Of a stretch of 64,000 nt of DNA, positions 35,389 through 45,346 are shown one piece after another. The translations under genes and the position numbers were made by a program. Positions within the stretch are counted from its first letter, which is position 1. Every line of letters starts with the position of its first letter. The DNA lies in contig CAWFPS010000002.1 of assembly GCA_963817905.1 (NCBI GenBank), forward strand, positions 124,001 through 188,000. Direction: 5' to 3'. The notes below the pieces were generated by a model that had not been told where the DNA came from, searched no databases, and saw nothing but the letters and a program-made list of their open reading frames with translations. Source of the DNA: VRUE01 sp963817905 (GTDB lineage: Bacteria > Actinomycetota > Thermoleophilia > Solirubrobacterales > 70-9).

Positions 35389-36569
35389 GTGAAGGATCTG
35401 AATGCGGGAAGCGGTCCTCACCGCCACTGGCTCGTGGTGTTCACGCTCCTCCTGCTCCTTGTGAGCGCCGCGCCTGTGCTCGCCGAGGCTGACTCTGGAA
35501 CCGACGCAGCAGGGAGCACAGCCCCGACGGGGGCGGGCGGCTCGCTGGTCCCCGACGCTGCGGACCTCGCCAAAGCCGAAGCGAGACTGAAGACCGAGGA
35601 AGCGCAACGAAAGCGAGAGCTCGAAGTTCCTGCGGCCGCCGCCGAGCGCAGCCGATCCGCCACCGCCTACATGCACCTGGCTTCCGCCCAAGAAGCGGGA
35701 GACCTGCTGCGCTCAAGCTTCCCCGAAGAGCTGGCTCGTCTTGAAGTGGATCCCGCTCGCCGCCTCACCAGCTCCCAGTTGAAGCGGAACCTGGGCGATA
35801 CGGCGGCCCTCATCTCCAGCGAAGGCAGGACGGAAATCATGGAAGCCGGCCTTCCGCCCCGGGTGAAGAGAGAGGGCGGCGAATTGGAAAAGGTAGATTT
35901 GAGCCTGTCGGCCACCTCCGATGGCTTCGAACCCGAGAACCCGATCTCAGAAGTAGACATCCCTGCCTCTGCAGACGAAGGAGTCTCGATCGGCGACGGC
36001 GCGATTGCCATTACGCAGGCGAGCGCCGATCCCGGCAGCGCCGGTCGCATCTTCGATGAGACAGACGTGATCTACCCAGAGGTGCAGGCCGACACCGATT
36101 TGATGGTGGCCCCAACCTCCACCGGGGTAGAGCTCTTCGACCAGCTGCGCTCGCCCGAGAGCCCCGAGACTTTGCGCTTCGACCTCGACCTGCCCCCCGG
36201 GGCACAGCTGCGAGCCAATGCGGGCGGGGCGGAAGTCTGGGAAGGCGAGAGGTGGCTCGCCACCGTATCCGCGCCGTACGCCGTAGATGCCCAAGGCACC
36301 TCGGTGCCGGTGACGATGGCAGTCGAGGGCAACTCGCTCGTTCTCGACGTGCCCCATCGTGAAGGCGACTACGCATATCCGATTCTCCTCGATCCCGACG
36401 TGCAGAACAACTGGGTCAGCCAGTCCTGGGAAGCCGGCTACAACTATGGCCCGCTCGAAGACAGCACATTTGGCCTCTGGTACAACAACCCGATTTTCGC
36501 GATCCAAAAATGGTGCTACTACGCTTGCTGGGGAAGCGGTCGCGGCTTGTTCGTCAGCGCTAAAAGCGG
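35389..36569 (+). pseudogene. Giant secreted LamG/RHS-like protein, 5' segment (interrupted by IS66)
   Basis: This is the first 394 codons of a protein that continues at 38154. The GTG at 35389 has a good GGGGGAGA site; an ATG at 35359 lies upstream in frame. A signal peptide (HWLVVFTLLLLLVSAAPVLA) is followed by a Lys/Glu-rich helical stretch and a beta-rich domain with LRFDLDLPPGAQLRANAGGA, then YPILLDPDVQNNWVSQSWEAG. The IS66 element enters within AAA-AGC-GG and duplicates 8 bp. Removing the element with one duplication joins the frame exactly. Confidence 0.9.
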
Positions 36570-38145
36570 GTAGGCGTTCACGGGGTGTCGCCTTCGTGAA
36601 CGCGATTCCTGCGTGACTTACGGCGGAGCCAGGGAAGGGGCAGGCACGCGGTCGTGGGCGGCGACCGCCGCCTCGATCAGGTAGTCGAGCGCCGAGCGAC
36701 CCTGCAACCGGCAGGTCTCGCGCACCGAGCAGATCCGCTCGACCCAGCGGCTGCCGCGCTCGGACTGTGTGCCGAGCTGCACCTTGCGCATGATCACCGC
36801 GTGGCGAACAGCCCGCTCCGCGGCGTTGTTCGTGGGGTCGATGCCGGGCACCTCACAGAAGGTCCACAGCGCTTGCTCTTCGGCCAAGAGTCCGGCGCAG
36901 AAGCGACGCTCGCGGCGGTTGTGACCGCGGGTGCCCTGCTCGAGCAGGGAATGGAGGCGATCGCGCAGCGGCCGAAGCTCGGTGGCGAGCCAGTCCAGGT
37001 CGTGCCCGCCCTCCAGGTAGGCACGGTGGGCGGCGAAAACCTGGCGCGATATCTCCAGAAGTCCCATTCCGCGTCTGCCCGTCGCCCCGCCTCGCTCGGA
37101 GAGCTCTGTGAACTGGCGAGCCAGGTGACACCAACACAGTTGCTGTTGGAGGAGATCGAGGAAGTGGTAGGCGGCATAGCGGTCGGTGACCGCGATCCCG
37201 CCGAAGTCCTCGCCGAGCAGCTCCTTGGCCGCTGTCTGCCCGCGCGAAGGGTCGATCCGGTAGCAGGCGTAAAGCGATGTGGCGGCGAGCCACAGCCATT
37301 GCTGGGCCGATCCCAGGCGCCAGCCGGTCTCGTCGGCATGCACGGCCTCGGCTTCGCGCACGGCCTCGGCCAGCTCCCGCCAGGGATCGGCCAGGGCGGC
37401 GCTCATCCTCATGATCGTCCGGTCGACCGCGCCGAGGGAGATCGGGATTCCGAACATCTGGGTGACGACGTCACAGACCTGGCGGCGCGAGAGGCGGTGG
37501 ACGCCGGCCAGGGTGGCGACATGCGCCTGCAGGCGCGGGCCGAAGGCAGAAGCGGTGACGCCGGCGGGCAGCTCGGCCAGCCCGCCGGCGCCGCAGGCAG
37601 GGCACAGCAGGCGGTGGCGGCGATGCTCTGCGATCAGCGGGGCGATCGGCGGCAGCTCCCACACCTGGTGGGCGAGCGGCTTACCGAGCCGCTCCTCCGA
37701 GCCGTCGAAGGCGTGCCCGCACTCACATGAGGCGGGCAGGTGCTCGAAGATCTCATCCACCCGCTCGGGCGGCGCCATCTCGCGGCTCTTGCCCTCGTGG
37801 CCGGGCTGGCCGCCTTGCTTTCTCAGCGACTCCTTCGCCCGCCGTCGCGCCTCGGCGCGGCGCTGCTGGCGAGTCATCGGCGGATCGGAGGAGGGTGGCA
37901 TCGAGCTGTTGCCCGAGTTGCGGTTGATCTGGCGCTCCAACTCCTCGATGCGCCCGGCCAACTCCACCACACGACTCTGGAGCTCAGGAATCCCCTCTAC
38001 CTGCTCAACCAGGCCGAGGACGAGTTCTCGTGCCGGCTCCGCCGGCAAGCGCGACCGCCTCGGCCTCCTCGCGCTGCATGCGAGAGACGTTCCATTTGCC
38101 GGAAAGGACTCCTGCTCAGGCTGGCGACGCCCCGTGAACGCCTAC
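36570..38145 (-). mobile_element. IS66-family insertion sequence (ISBst12-like, tnpC only)
   Basis: The 23-bp terminal inverted repeats (36570-36592 and 38123-38145, GTAGGCGTTCACGGGG...) differ at one position. Direct repeats AAAAGCGG lie at 36562-36569 and 38146-38153, the 8-bp target duplication typical of IS66. Length 1,576 bp. Only the large transposase is present, as in the ISBst12 subgroup. The insertion interrupts the giant secreted protein gene. Confidence 0.97.
36618..38048 (-). CDS. IS66 transposase (TnpC type)
   Basis: The 476-residue protein has an N-terminal leucine-zipper-like helix (QSRVVELAGRIEELERQINR), the basic linker GNSSMPPSSDPPM and a zinc-finger region (ASCECGHAF, CPACGAGG). 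The IS66 DDE domain follows: VHADETGWRLGSAQQWLWLA, VTDRYAAYHFLD, WCHLARQFTEL and GIDPTNNAAERAVRHAV. The frame is intact, so the copy may be active. Confidence 0.95.
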   Translation of the reverse strand: MPAEPARELVLGLVEQVEGIPELQSRVVELAGRIEELERQINRNSGNSSMPPSSDPPMTRQQRRAEARRRAKESLRKQGGQPGHEGKSREMAPPERVDEIFEHLPASCECGHAFDGSEERLGKPLAHQVWELPPIAPLIAEHRRHRLLCPACGAGGLAELPAGVTASAFGPRLQAHVATLAGVHRLSRRQVCDVVTQMFGIPISLGAVDRTIMRMSAALADPWRELAEAVREAEAVHADETGWRLGSAQQWLWLAATSLYACYRIDPSRGQTAAKELLGEDFGGIAVTDRYAAYHFLDLLQQQLCWCHLARQFTELSERGGATGRRGMGLLEISRQVFAAHRAYLEGGHDLDWLATELRPLRDRLHSLLEQGTRGHNRRERRFCAGLLAEEQALWTFCEVPGIDPTNNAAERAVRHAVIMRKVQLGTQSERGSRWVERICSVRETCRLQGRSALDYLIEAAVAAHDRVPAPSLAPP

Positions 38146-41100
38146 AAAAGCGGCGGCTACGGCACCGAACAGCAAGGCCAGTGGTACTACATCGTGCCGG
38201 GAGAAACCAGCTACCTGACCGGGTATCTGATCAACCCCTACCGGCGCGACGATCATAGCTGCTCCGCTTCGAAATACCCCCAGCCGCATGACTTCGACGG
38301 GCTTTGGTCGCAGACCTACGGGATCTACTACCAGCTCTACACGAACAGGGCGCTCTACGGCAACTCCGCCGTCTATGGCAACGAAGCCAAAACCGTCAAG
38401 GAGTTTGTCTTCGGCCTCAACTCGGGCAACGGCGTTTCGCTCCCCTGCGCTCGCGACCTCTACGCCGGCGGCCTCGCCACCTACATGACCGACCCCGACT
38501 GGCCGACGCTGGATGCGGTCTCCGGCTTCCCCTCGGGATGGTTCGACGACTCCAAAACCTACGACATCAAAGTCTCTGCCCACGACCACGGGCTTGGAGT
38601 GCAGAACATTCACCTCGATGTCGACAACGGGACTCAGGTCTCGCTCGGCAACGATTGCTATGGCACCCACGACAGCCCCTGCCAGCGAGACCGGAGCGGC
38701 ACGATCAAATTCAGCGCCGACAACCCCAAAGAAGGGAAGTCGAAGATCACACCGGTGGCGATAGACCCCGTTGCGCACTCGACCACTGGCACGCCCGTCT
38801 GGGTCTACGTCGACAGCACACCGCCCAAAATCGCCTTGAGCGGCCAGCTGGCAAAAGCAACCGAAGAGGAAAACGGCGACAAAGAAGACCCCGAAGAATG
38901 GGACGAGCTCAGCCTCCCCGTCTACAACCTGCAGATTGGCGCCGAAGATGGCCAGAAAGGCAGCGACCTCTCGATCCGCTCGGGCGTCAAAGACATCGAA
39001 GTCTTCCTCGACGAAAGAGAAGAATCCGAGCCGGTGCCTTGGGAAGCGCAGGGCTGCTCGGGCCCCGAATACAGCTGCTCGATGAGCGAGATCTACACGC
39101 TTAGGCTCGCCGGACTGGCGGCTGGCAAGCACACGCTCAAAGTCTTCGCCGTCGATCAGATGGGCCACAAAAGCGAACGCGACATCGAGTTCGAATACAT
39201 CCCCGCGACCGGGATCAAGGACGAATACGTAATGCAGCACTTCCCGCTGCCCGACGGCGAGGGAAACGAAGACGAAGAAGAGCATCCGCGCCGCCCCGAA
39301 CTCGCGGTCAACGTGATGAACGGCAACCTGGTCTATCGCCAGCGCGATATCGACGTTGAAGGCCCTTCGGTGGACCTCGAACTCGAACGCTTCTACAACT
39401 CCCAGCTGCCGGAATCCGAGAACACCGAGTGGGGGGACGGCTGGACCCTCGGGCAGACGCCGCGCCTGGAACCCGAAGAAACCAAAGAATCAGAAGCCCC
39501 CGCCAAGGCTTCTATGGTGCGCACCAGCGGCATCCTGGAAAGAGCCGTGGCGCTGCCGACGAAATCCGAAGAAAGCCGCTTCGATGCGAAGCTGCAGGCG
39601 ACGGTCACCAAGCTCCCCGGCGGCGGCTATGAAGTAGCCGACGAGAGCGGAGAAACCGGCATGGCCCAGACCTTCGACGAAGCTGGCAAGGTCAAAGAAC
39701 TTCGCACGGGCGGCTACGCCAAAGTCGACTACGCCTACGAAGAAGGCAAGCTCGACGAAATCGCGGTCGACGATCCCGGCAGCACTACCAACATCTCGAG
39801 CGTGGCGCAGCCGCCCTTCCAGAAACGCGGCCCCGTCGCCTCGTACTCCTTCAACGAAGGGACTGGCGAAACGGCCCACGACGACTCCGGCAACGGCCAC
39901 GACGGCACCGTCCACGGTGCCGAGTGGACCGAAGACGGTAAGTACGGCGGTGCGCTCAATTTCGAAGGCGGTGGCAATCGCGTCGTCGTTCCCGACTCCA
40001 AGCAACTTGACTTCACCGGCGCATTCACGATCGAGGCCTGGGTGCGTCAGTGGGGCCGTCGGCCCTGGGAATCGATCATCTCCAAGGCCGAATCAAAAAA
40101 ACCCAACTACGGCTACCTGCTCTATGCCGGCAACGAAGAAGGCGAAACGGGTCCCTCGGCCTGGATCGCCGACAAAGAAGGAAGCCAGACGAGCGTGGAA
40201 GACGAAGAAGAGCTGCCCGAAGAAGCCTGGTCGCACCTCGCCGTCGCTTCCGACGGGGAAGAGTTGCGCATCTACGTCGACGGCGAACTGATCGCAACCG
40301 AAGCTGCGCTGACGCCGCGAATTACCGAAGCGCCGCTTCGCATCGGCGGCAATGAGAGCTGGTGGGAGTACTTCGACGGCACGATCGACGAGGTGCGCCT
40401 CTACGACCGCGCCCTGGACGCCGGTGAAATCGAAGAGGACCGCGACATCCCGATCGAACCCCAGCCCTACCAGGGCCAGGGCCCCGTTGCCGCCTACTCT
40501 TTTGGCGAGGGCTCCGGGGGAGTCGCCCACGACGACTCCGGCAACGGCCACGACGGCACCGTCCACGGTGCCGAATGGACCGAAGCGGGCCGCTACGGAG
40601 GGGCACTTGACTTCGGCGAAGGCGATTGGGTCTCGCTCGCGGACTCGAGCAGTCTCAACTTCGCCGAAGGCTTCACCCTCGAGGCTTGGGTACAGCTCGA
40701 CGAACAACGACCGTGGGCGCCACTGATCTCAAAGATCGAACCCGAAGAACCCGATATCAGCTACCTGTTCTACGCCGGCAACGAAGAAGAAGGACCGTCG
40801 GGCTGGGTGGCTGACTCAGAACTGAACATCGCCGGCGTGCAGGGTGCCGAAACGCTGCCGCTCAACGCCTGGTCACACGTGACGCTCACTTCCGATGACG
40901 AATACCTGCGCCTCTACGTCGGTGGCGAACTGATCGCCACCGAAGCGGCGTTGCCGGCCAAGACGACGGAAAGCGAACTGCGGATCGGCGGCGAGCAGTG
41001 GGGCGAGTACTTCGACGGCACGATCGACGAGGTCCGCCTCTACGACCGCGCTCTCGGGGCCGAAAAAATCAAAGAAGACGAGGCAACGCCGATCAACGGC

Positions 41101-43472
41101 GCCTCGCAAGAACCGATCGCGGCCTACCCCTTCGATGAGGGCTCGAGCGAAATCGTCCACGACTACGTTGGCGCCCACGACGGCACCGTGCACGGTGCCG
41201 AATGGCGTGAAGAAGGCCGCTACGGCGGGAGCCTTCACTTCGACGGGGAAGAAGACCTGGTCACGATCCCGTCTGCCAAAGACCTCGCCTTCACTGAAGC
41301 CTTCACTCTGGAGGCCTGGGTGCGTCCCGATGAAGCCAACGAATGGAGCGCCGTCTTCACCAAGGAATCTCCGAGCCAGATCAGCTACCAGCTGCACGCC
41401 GAAGGCGAACACGAAGCCCCGGTGGGCTATGTCACCGGCGGGGAAGGGGAAGCCGAAGTCGAAGGCTCGAGCCCGATCCCTGCCGGCAAATGGTCTCACC
41501 TCGCCCTCACCTCCAACGGCAAACAACTGCGCCTCTACTCGAATGGGGAACTGGTCGACACGTCTTCCTCGCTGAACCCTGCGAGCGGTGAAGGACCGCT
41601 TCAGGTCGGCGGCGACCTGCTCTGGGAAGAGGACTTCTTCAAAGGCGATATCGACGAGATCCGCCTCTACGACCGCGCTCTCGGGGCCGAAGAAATCGAA
41701 GAGGACGAGGCAACGCCGATCGTCAATCCGGCCCCCGAAGCCGAACCGCAGGAAGACGACCCAGCTGTGGACGTGAGCACCGAAGCGGGCTTGGTCGGAA
41801 GCGTCGAAGGCGAAGGCGCCGGGGAAACCAGCTACGAGCACGAAGGCGAACTCCTCACGGCTGTCGACAGCCCCAAAGGGGAGACCAGCTATGAATACGA
41901 CGCCGAGGGCCGAATGACCAAAGTCTCGCTGCCGAACAAAACTTGGGGCGCGATCGAATACCGCGAAGACGGCCGCGTCAAAGCGGTGACCGTCTCGGTC
42001 GAAGGAACGGAAGCCAAGACCACGCACTTCGAATACGAAGACGAACGCGAAGACGAATCGCGGAGGACGATCGTCGTTCCACCCGACGCGCCCGCGGTTA
42101 CCTACGACATCGGAGGAGACGGCTCTGTGCTCAGGTGGTGGAATGCCGAAACACCGCCCAGCTTCTTCAAACTCTCAGGAAGTCTCTACGCCGCCAAGGA
42201 AACCTCCGAAGCGATCAAATCGGGCCTCTACAACCTCAGCGTCGAAGGCTACTCCGAGGAGGGCGTCGAACACATCGAAATCCTGGGAGACGACAACACG
42301 CTCCTCTCCGAAAAGACCTGCGAACAGGACTACGAAGAACCCGGGATCGAGTGCGTCTACGAAGAAGACGAATGGGTCGTAGACACGGAAAACCTCTCGC
42401 CCGGCATCCACTACTTCGAAATCCTGCTCACGGATCGCAAAGAAGGCACGGCCGCGGAACGGCTCTGGGTCAACATCCCCCAGCCGCCGCCTCCGCCCCC
42501 CGACGGCGCCGCTGTGCGGCCTACCTACAGCGAAATCCTCAACTTCCGCGAAGAATTCGGCCTCGACGTCGTCGATCCGGTCGAAACCGAGTCGGAACTC
42601 AATAACCGGATCTTCAATCTGATCAATGCATGGACCGAGGAAGACCCTGTGGCGCGGGCGTCTGCTGAGCGCTGGGGCGTTCCATTGCGGGCCCACGATG
42701 TTGCGGAGCTCGAATATCGCGAACACTACGTCGAAACAGACGGTTCCGCGATAGACGCTTGGGCCGAAGCCACATACCCAGCTACGTACGCAGGCTATTA
42801 CGTCGACCAAGCGGCCGGTGGAACCATCCATGTTGGATTTACTCAAAAACAATCAACGAGCTATTCCGATCTTATGACGCATCTAACCCTCATGGCCCCG
42901 GACCGAGCCGTTCCGTACCCTTACGTACCCACTAGTACACGAGGAGCGCTGGCGAACACAGAACGCGAAGTCGCAACCGCATGGGAAACGAATAATGACC
43001 TGGCAGGTACAGTCACAGAAGTTGGACTTGACGAAGCCACAAACACTGTTATCGTAGGAGCAACCAATGTGACGCTAGCTGAACATGTTCTTAAAGACGA
43101 AGTGTCTGGTCAAAATCTAGCTGTCACACTGCAAGATGCATGGACTCCCATGTCGGCCCGATTTCGAACGACAGGCCGACTTCTCGCGGGAGACAATATT
43201 CTGAACGTGCATGGTGCCTGCACAGCCGGGTTTGGGGCATACGAAGACCGGCGGGAAAAGCAGACAGGCGAAATGACCCGTGCAAAGTTTCTCCTAACTG
43301 CTGGTCACTGTTTTTCACTCGAAGCGTACGTACATCGTTCTCTCTACATGGATTTCTCCCATGTGGAAGACTGGACAGGCGTTGGTGAAGTGACCCGATC
43401 TGCGTTTGAAACCCAAGGAGAGTTCTATGAAACGGATGGTGAGGCCATCCGTTTGCGAGGCGACGGCCTAGC
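38146..43472 (+). pseudogene. Giant secreted LamG/RHS-like protein, central segment
   Basis: Residues about 394-2166 of the restored protein. In order: a region with WYYIVPGETSYLTGYLINP and Ig-like strands (VWVYVDSTPPKIALSG); a DUF6531/RHS-type start (VNVMNGNLVYRQRDIDVEG, about 775); three LamG/concanavalin-like domains (about 952-1152, 1169-1368, 1379-1572) with DSGNGHDGTVHGAEW and YFDGTIDEVRLYDRAL; YD-like repeats (ETSYEYDAEGRMTKVSLPN); a PPPPPP linker (about 1840); a pre-toxin-like region (EILNFREEFGLDVVD); and a chymotrypsin-fold protease start with FLLTAGHCFS (His, about 2110) and YETDGEAIRL (probable Asp). From about 42600 the sequence is clearly less GC rich. An IS481 element enters at CCTAGC, between the Asp and Ser regions. 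Confidence 0.9.
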
Positions 43473-44524
43473 TGACGAACCCAGGGACGTTCCGAACGCC
43501 ATGAGGTAGATCCGGGCCTACCGAGAGGCTGTGGGTGTCAAAGCTCACGACCTCAAGGAGGCCCGGATGCAACACGCTAACTCCCCGCTCACCCCGAAGG
43601 GCAGGCACCGCATGGTCCTGCTCGTCGAAGAGGAGGACTTCACGTTCGAGGCGGCCGCGGCCGCCTCGAACGTGGCGAAGTCGACGGCCCACACCTGGGT
43701 CTCGCGCTGGCGGGAGGCCGGCGAGGAGCAGCGGCGGGACCTGAGCTGCCTGCGCGACCGCTCCTCATGCCCGAAGAGCAGCCCCGCGCAGGTCCCCGAG
43801 GGGGAGGCGAAGAAGATCTGCGAACGGCGCGAGAAGACCGGCTGGAGCCCACGCCGCCTGGCCGACGAGCCCGACATCGCCCGCCCTCACTCGACCGTGC
43901 ACCGGGTCCTGCGACGCGGTGGCTGCTCGCGCCTCCCCCGGCCAAAGCCGCCGGCGGTGATCCGATACGAGTGGCCCTGCCCGGGGAACCTCCTGCACAT
44001 GGACGTCAAGAAGCTCGGTCGCTTCGAGGAGCCCGGCCATGCGCTGACCGGCGACCGTCGCAGGCGCTCGCGGCGAGTCGGCTGGGAGTACGTGCACTCG
44101 ATCGTCGACGACTGCTCGCGCCTGGCCTATTCGGAGATCCACGACGACGAGCAGGCCCCGACCGTCGCCGCCTTCACTCGCCGCGCCTTCGAGTTCTTCG
44201 AAGAGCACGGGATTGCGATCGAGCGATTGATGACCGACAACCACTTCAGCTACACGAAGAGCAAGGCATTGGCCGAGCTGCTGGACCGCCGCGCGGTCTC
44301 CCACCTAAGGATCAGGCCCTACACGCCGCGTACCAACGGGAAGGTGGAGCGCTTCCACCAGACGCTGATGCGGGAGTGGGCCTACGCGCTCGAATACGCC
44401 TCAAGCGACGCTCGCGGCGAGGCGCTGCCACACTGGCTCGAGCACTACAACGAGCGGCGCTCCCACTCAGCGCTCGGCAACCGGCCGCCTATGAAGCGCG
44501 TTCGGGACGTGTTGGGGTTCGACA
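43473..44524 (+). mobile_element. IS481-family insertion sequence
   Basis: The ends are related inverted repeats (TGACGAACCCAGGGACGT on the left against TGTCGAACCCCAACACGT, right end complemented). The 6-bp target duplication CCTAGC lies at 43467-43472 and 44525-44530, matching the NCTAGN preference known for IS481. Length 1,052 bp. It interrupts the protease domain of the giant protein in frame. Confidence 0.95.
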
Positions 44525-44529
44525 CCTAG
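43567..44529 (+). CDS. IS481 transposase
   Basis: The 320-residue protein starts at ATG 43567 behind AAGGAGG. It has an HTH (FEAAAAASNVAKSTAHTWVS) and an rve-type integrase core: LLHMDVKKLGRF, SIVDDCSRLAYSEIHDDE, LMTDNHFSYTKS, YTPRTNGKVERFHQTLMREW. The final TAG (44527-44529) lies in the duplicated target CCTAGC, not within the element, so the target sequence itself supplies the stop. The frame is intact. Confidence 0.93.
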   Translation: MQHANSPLTPKGRHRMVLLVEEEDFTFEAAAAASNVAKSTAHTWVSRWREAGEEQRRDLSCLRDRSSCPKSSPAQVPEGEAKKICERREKTGWSPRRLADEPDIARPHSTVHRVLRRGGCSRLPRPKPPAVIRYEWPCPGNLLHMDVKKLGRFEEPGHALTGDRRRRSRRVGWEYVHSIVDDCSRLAYSEIHDDEQAPTVAAFTRRAFEFFEEHGIAIERLMTDNHFSYTKSKALAELLDRRAVSHLRIRPYTPRTNGKVERFHQTLMREWAYALEYASSDARGEALPHWLEHYNERRSHSALGNRPPMKRVRDVLGFDT

Positions 44530-44900
44530 CGCCGTATGCGATTCGAGGTCGAGACGGCGATCGATTCCCGTTCGGCCAGCCGGTGACGGTGCACCATGGA
44601 TCGGGCGCTTGCTTTAGCGGCGCCAGGACGGGCGGAGTACGATGCGGCGTGATGGTTGGCGTGCGGATAATTTCCGTTAGTGGAGTCCTCACCGTGGCAT
44701 ACGTCATGCGGCAAGGACGCCAACCGGGGGATAGCGGATCTCCAGTATCAGCGAACGGCGGGTCGGTGGGACTCGTATCCGCGGGTAAAGGTGGCTTGAC
44801 AGCTATCGCGCCACTCATAAGGCCGCCGGGGGCCGCGATTGCAGACGCACCTGGCATACTCCACGAGCCAAAGATGTACGCGCTACACTTGTTGAGATGA
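44525..44900 (+). pseudogene. Giant secreted protein, 3' segment: end of the serine protease domain
   Basis: In the restored frame this segment reads GLAPYAIRGRDGDRFPFGQP and then the catalytic Ser motif QPGDSGSPVSANGGSVGLVS (about residue 2232 of 2289). The protease thus has His, Asp and Ser in trypsin/streptogrisin order. By itself this piece has no start and would not be made. Its TGA (44898-44900) overlaps the ATG of the lipoprotein gene. Confidence 0.88.
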
Positions 44901-45346
44901 ATGGGAAATATCTCCGATATGTCGGTGTTCTTCTTGGTCTTACGGGACTCTCTGTATGGGGGTGTGGCTCGTCGGACGAATTGGTGAGAGACCGAGGGGA
45001 AGCAGGTAGGGTGCGAACCTACACAAAGGCAGTGCCGTGGACTGTTGCCGAAGTACCGAATAGGCGAGTAGTGAAAATTGGTGCAGTATTGAGGAAGTGC
45101 CGGGGAATCGCTGGTCCGAAAATCGCACGTGTAGAAAGGTCTAGTCACAATGGTCGACAGGTGATCACTGCATATGCCCGTTTCGGACGGCTAGACAACA
45201 GGCGGAGAGAGTTTTGTTTTGACTCGCTTGTGGAGCGGTATCGGAGCATTGAGCTCCCAGAGCCGATCAACGCGCTCGAACTCTATGATGGTAGCGGTGC
45301 CCCGGCAGCAAAGAGGTGGCCAGTACCGGCGGATGTCCAAGGCTAG
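44897..45346 (+). CDS. Lipoprotein; candidate immunity partner of the protease module
   Basis: The 149-residue protein has a lipoprotein signal (MNGKYLRYVGVLLGLTGLSVWGC) and a mature part with two further Cys (LRKCRGIAGPK, RREFCFDSLVER). Its ATG overlaps the stop of the giant protein (ATGA), and it shares that gene's lower-GC 3' composition. In polymorphic toxin systems the immunity gene directly follows the variable C-terminal tip, so a surface-anchored inhibitor of the protease is plausible. No known inhibitor family is recognised. The stop TAG is the CTAG entered by IS1380 copy 2, so the protein is complete. Confidence 0.6.
   Translation: MNGKYLRYVGVLLGLTGLSVWGCGSSDELVRDRGEAGRVRTYTKAVPWTVAEVPNRRVVKIGAVLRKCRGIAGPKIARVERSSHNGRQVITAYARFGRLDNRRREFCFDSLVERYRSIELPEPINALELYDGSGAPAAKRWPVPADVQG

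Noticed and set aside
36654..38130. The plus-strand open frame across the IS66 transposase, joined to the giant protein frame
   Set aside because: It is antisense to a clear IS66 transposase; the true upstream sequence of the giant protein lies before 36570, joined by the 8-bp duplication.
39874..41210. Possible CRISPR-like direct repeats
   Set aside because: The repeated blocks are about 640 bp apart and code LamG domains; there are no regular spacers. No CRISPR array was seen in the window.
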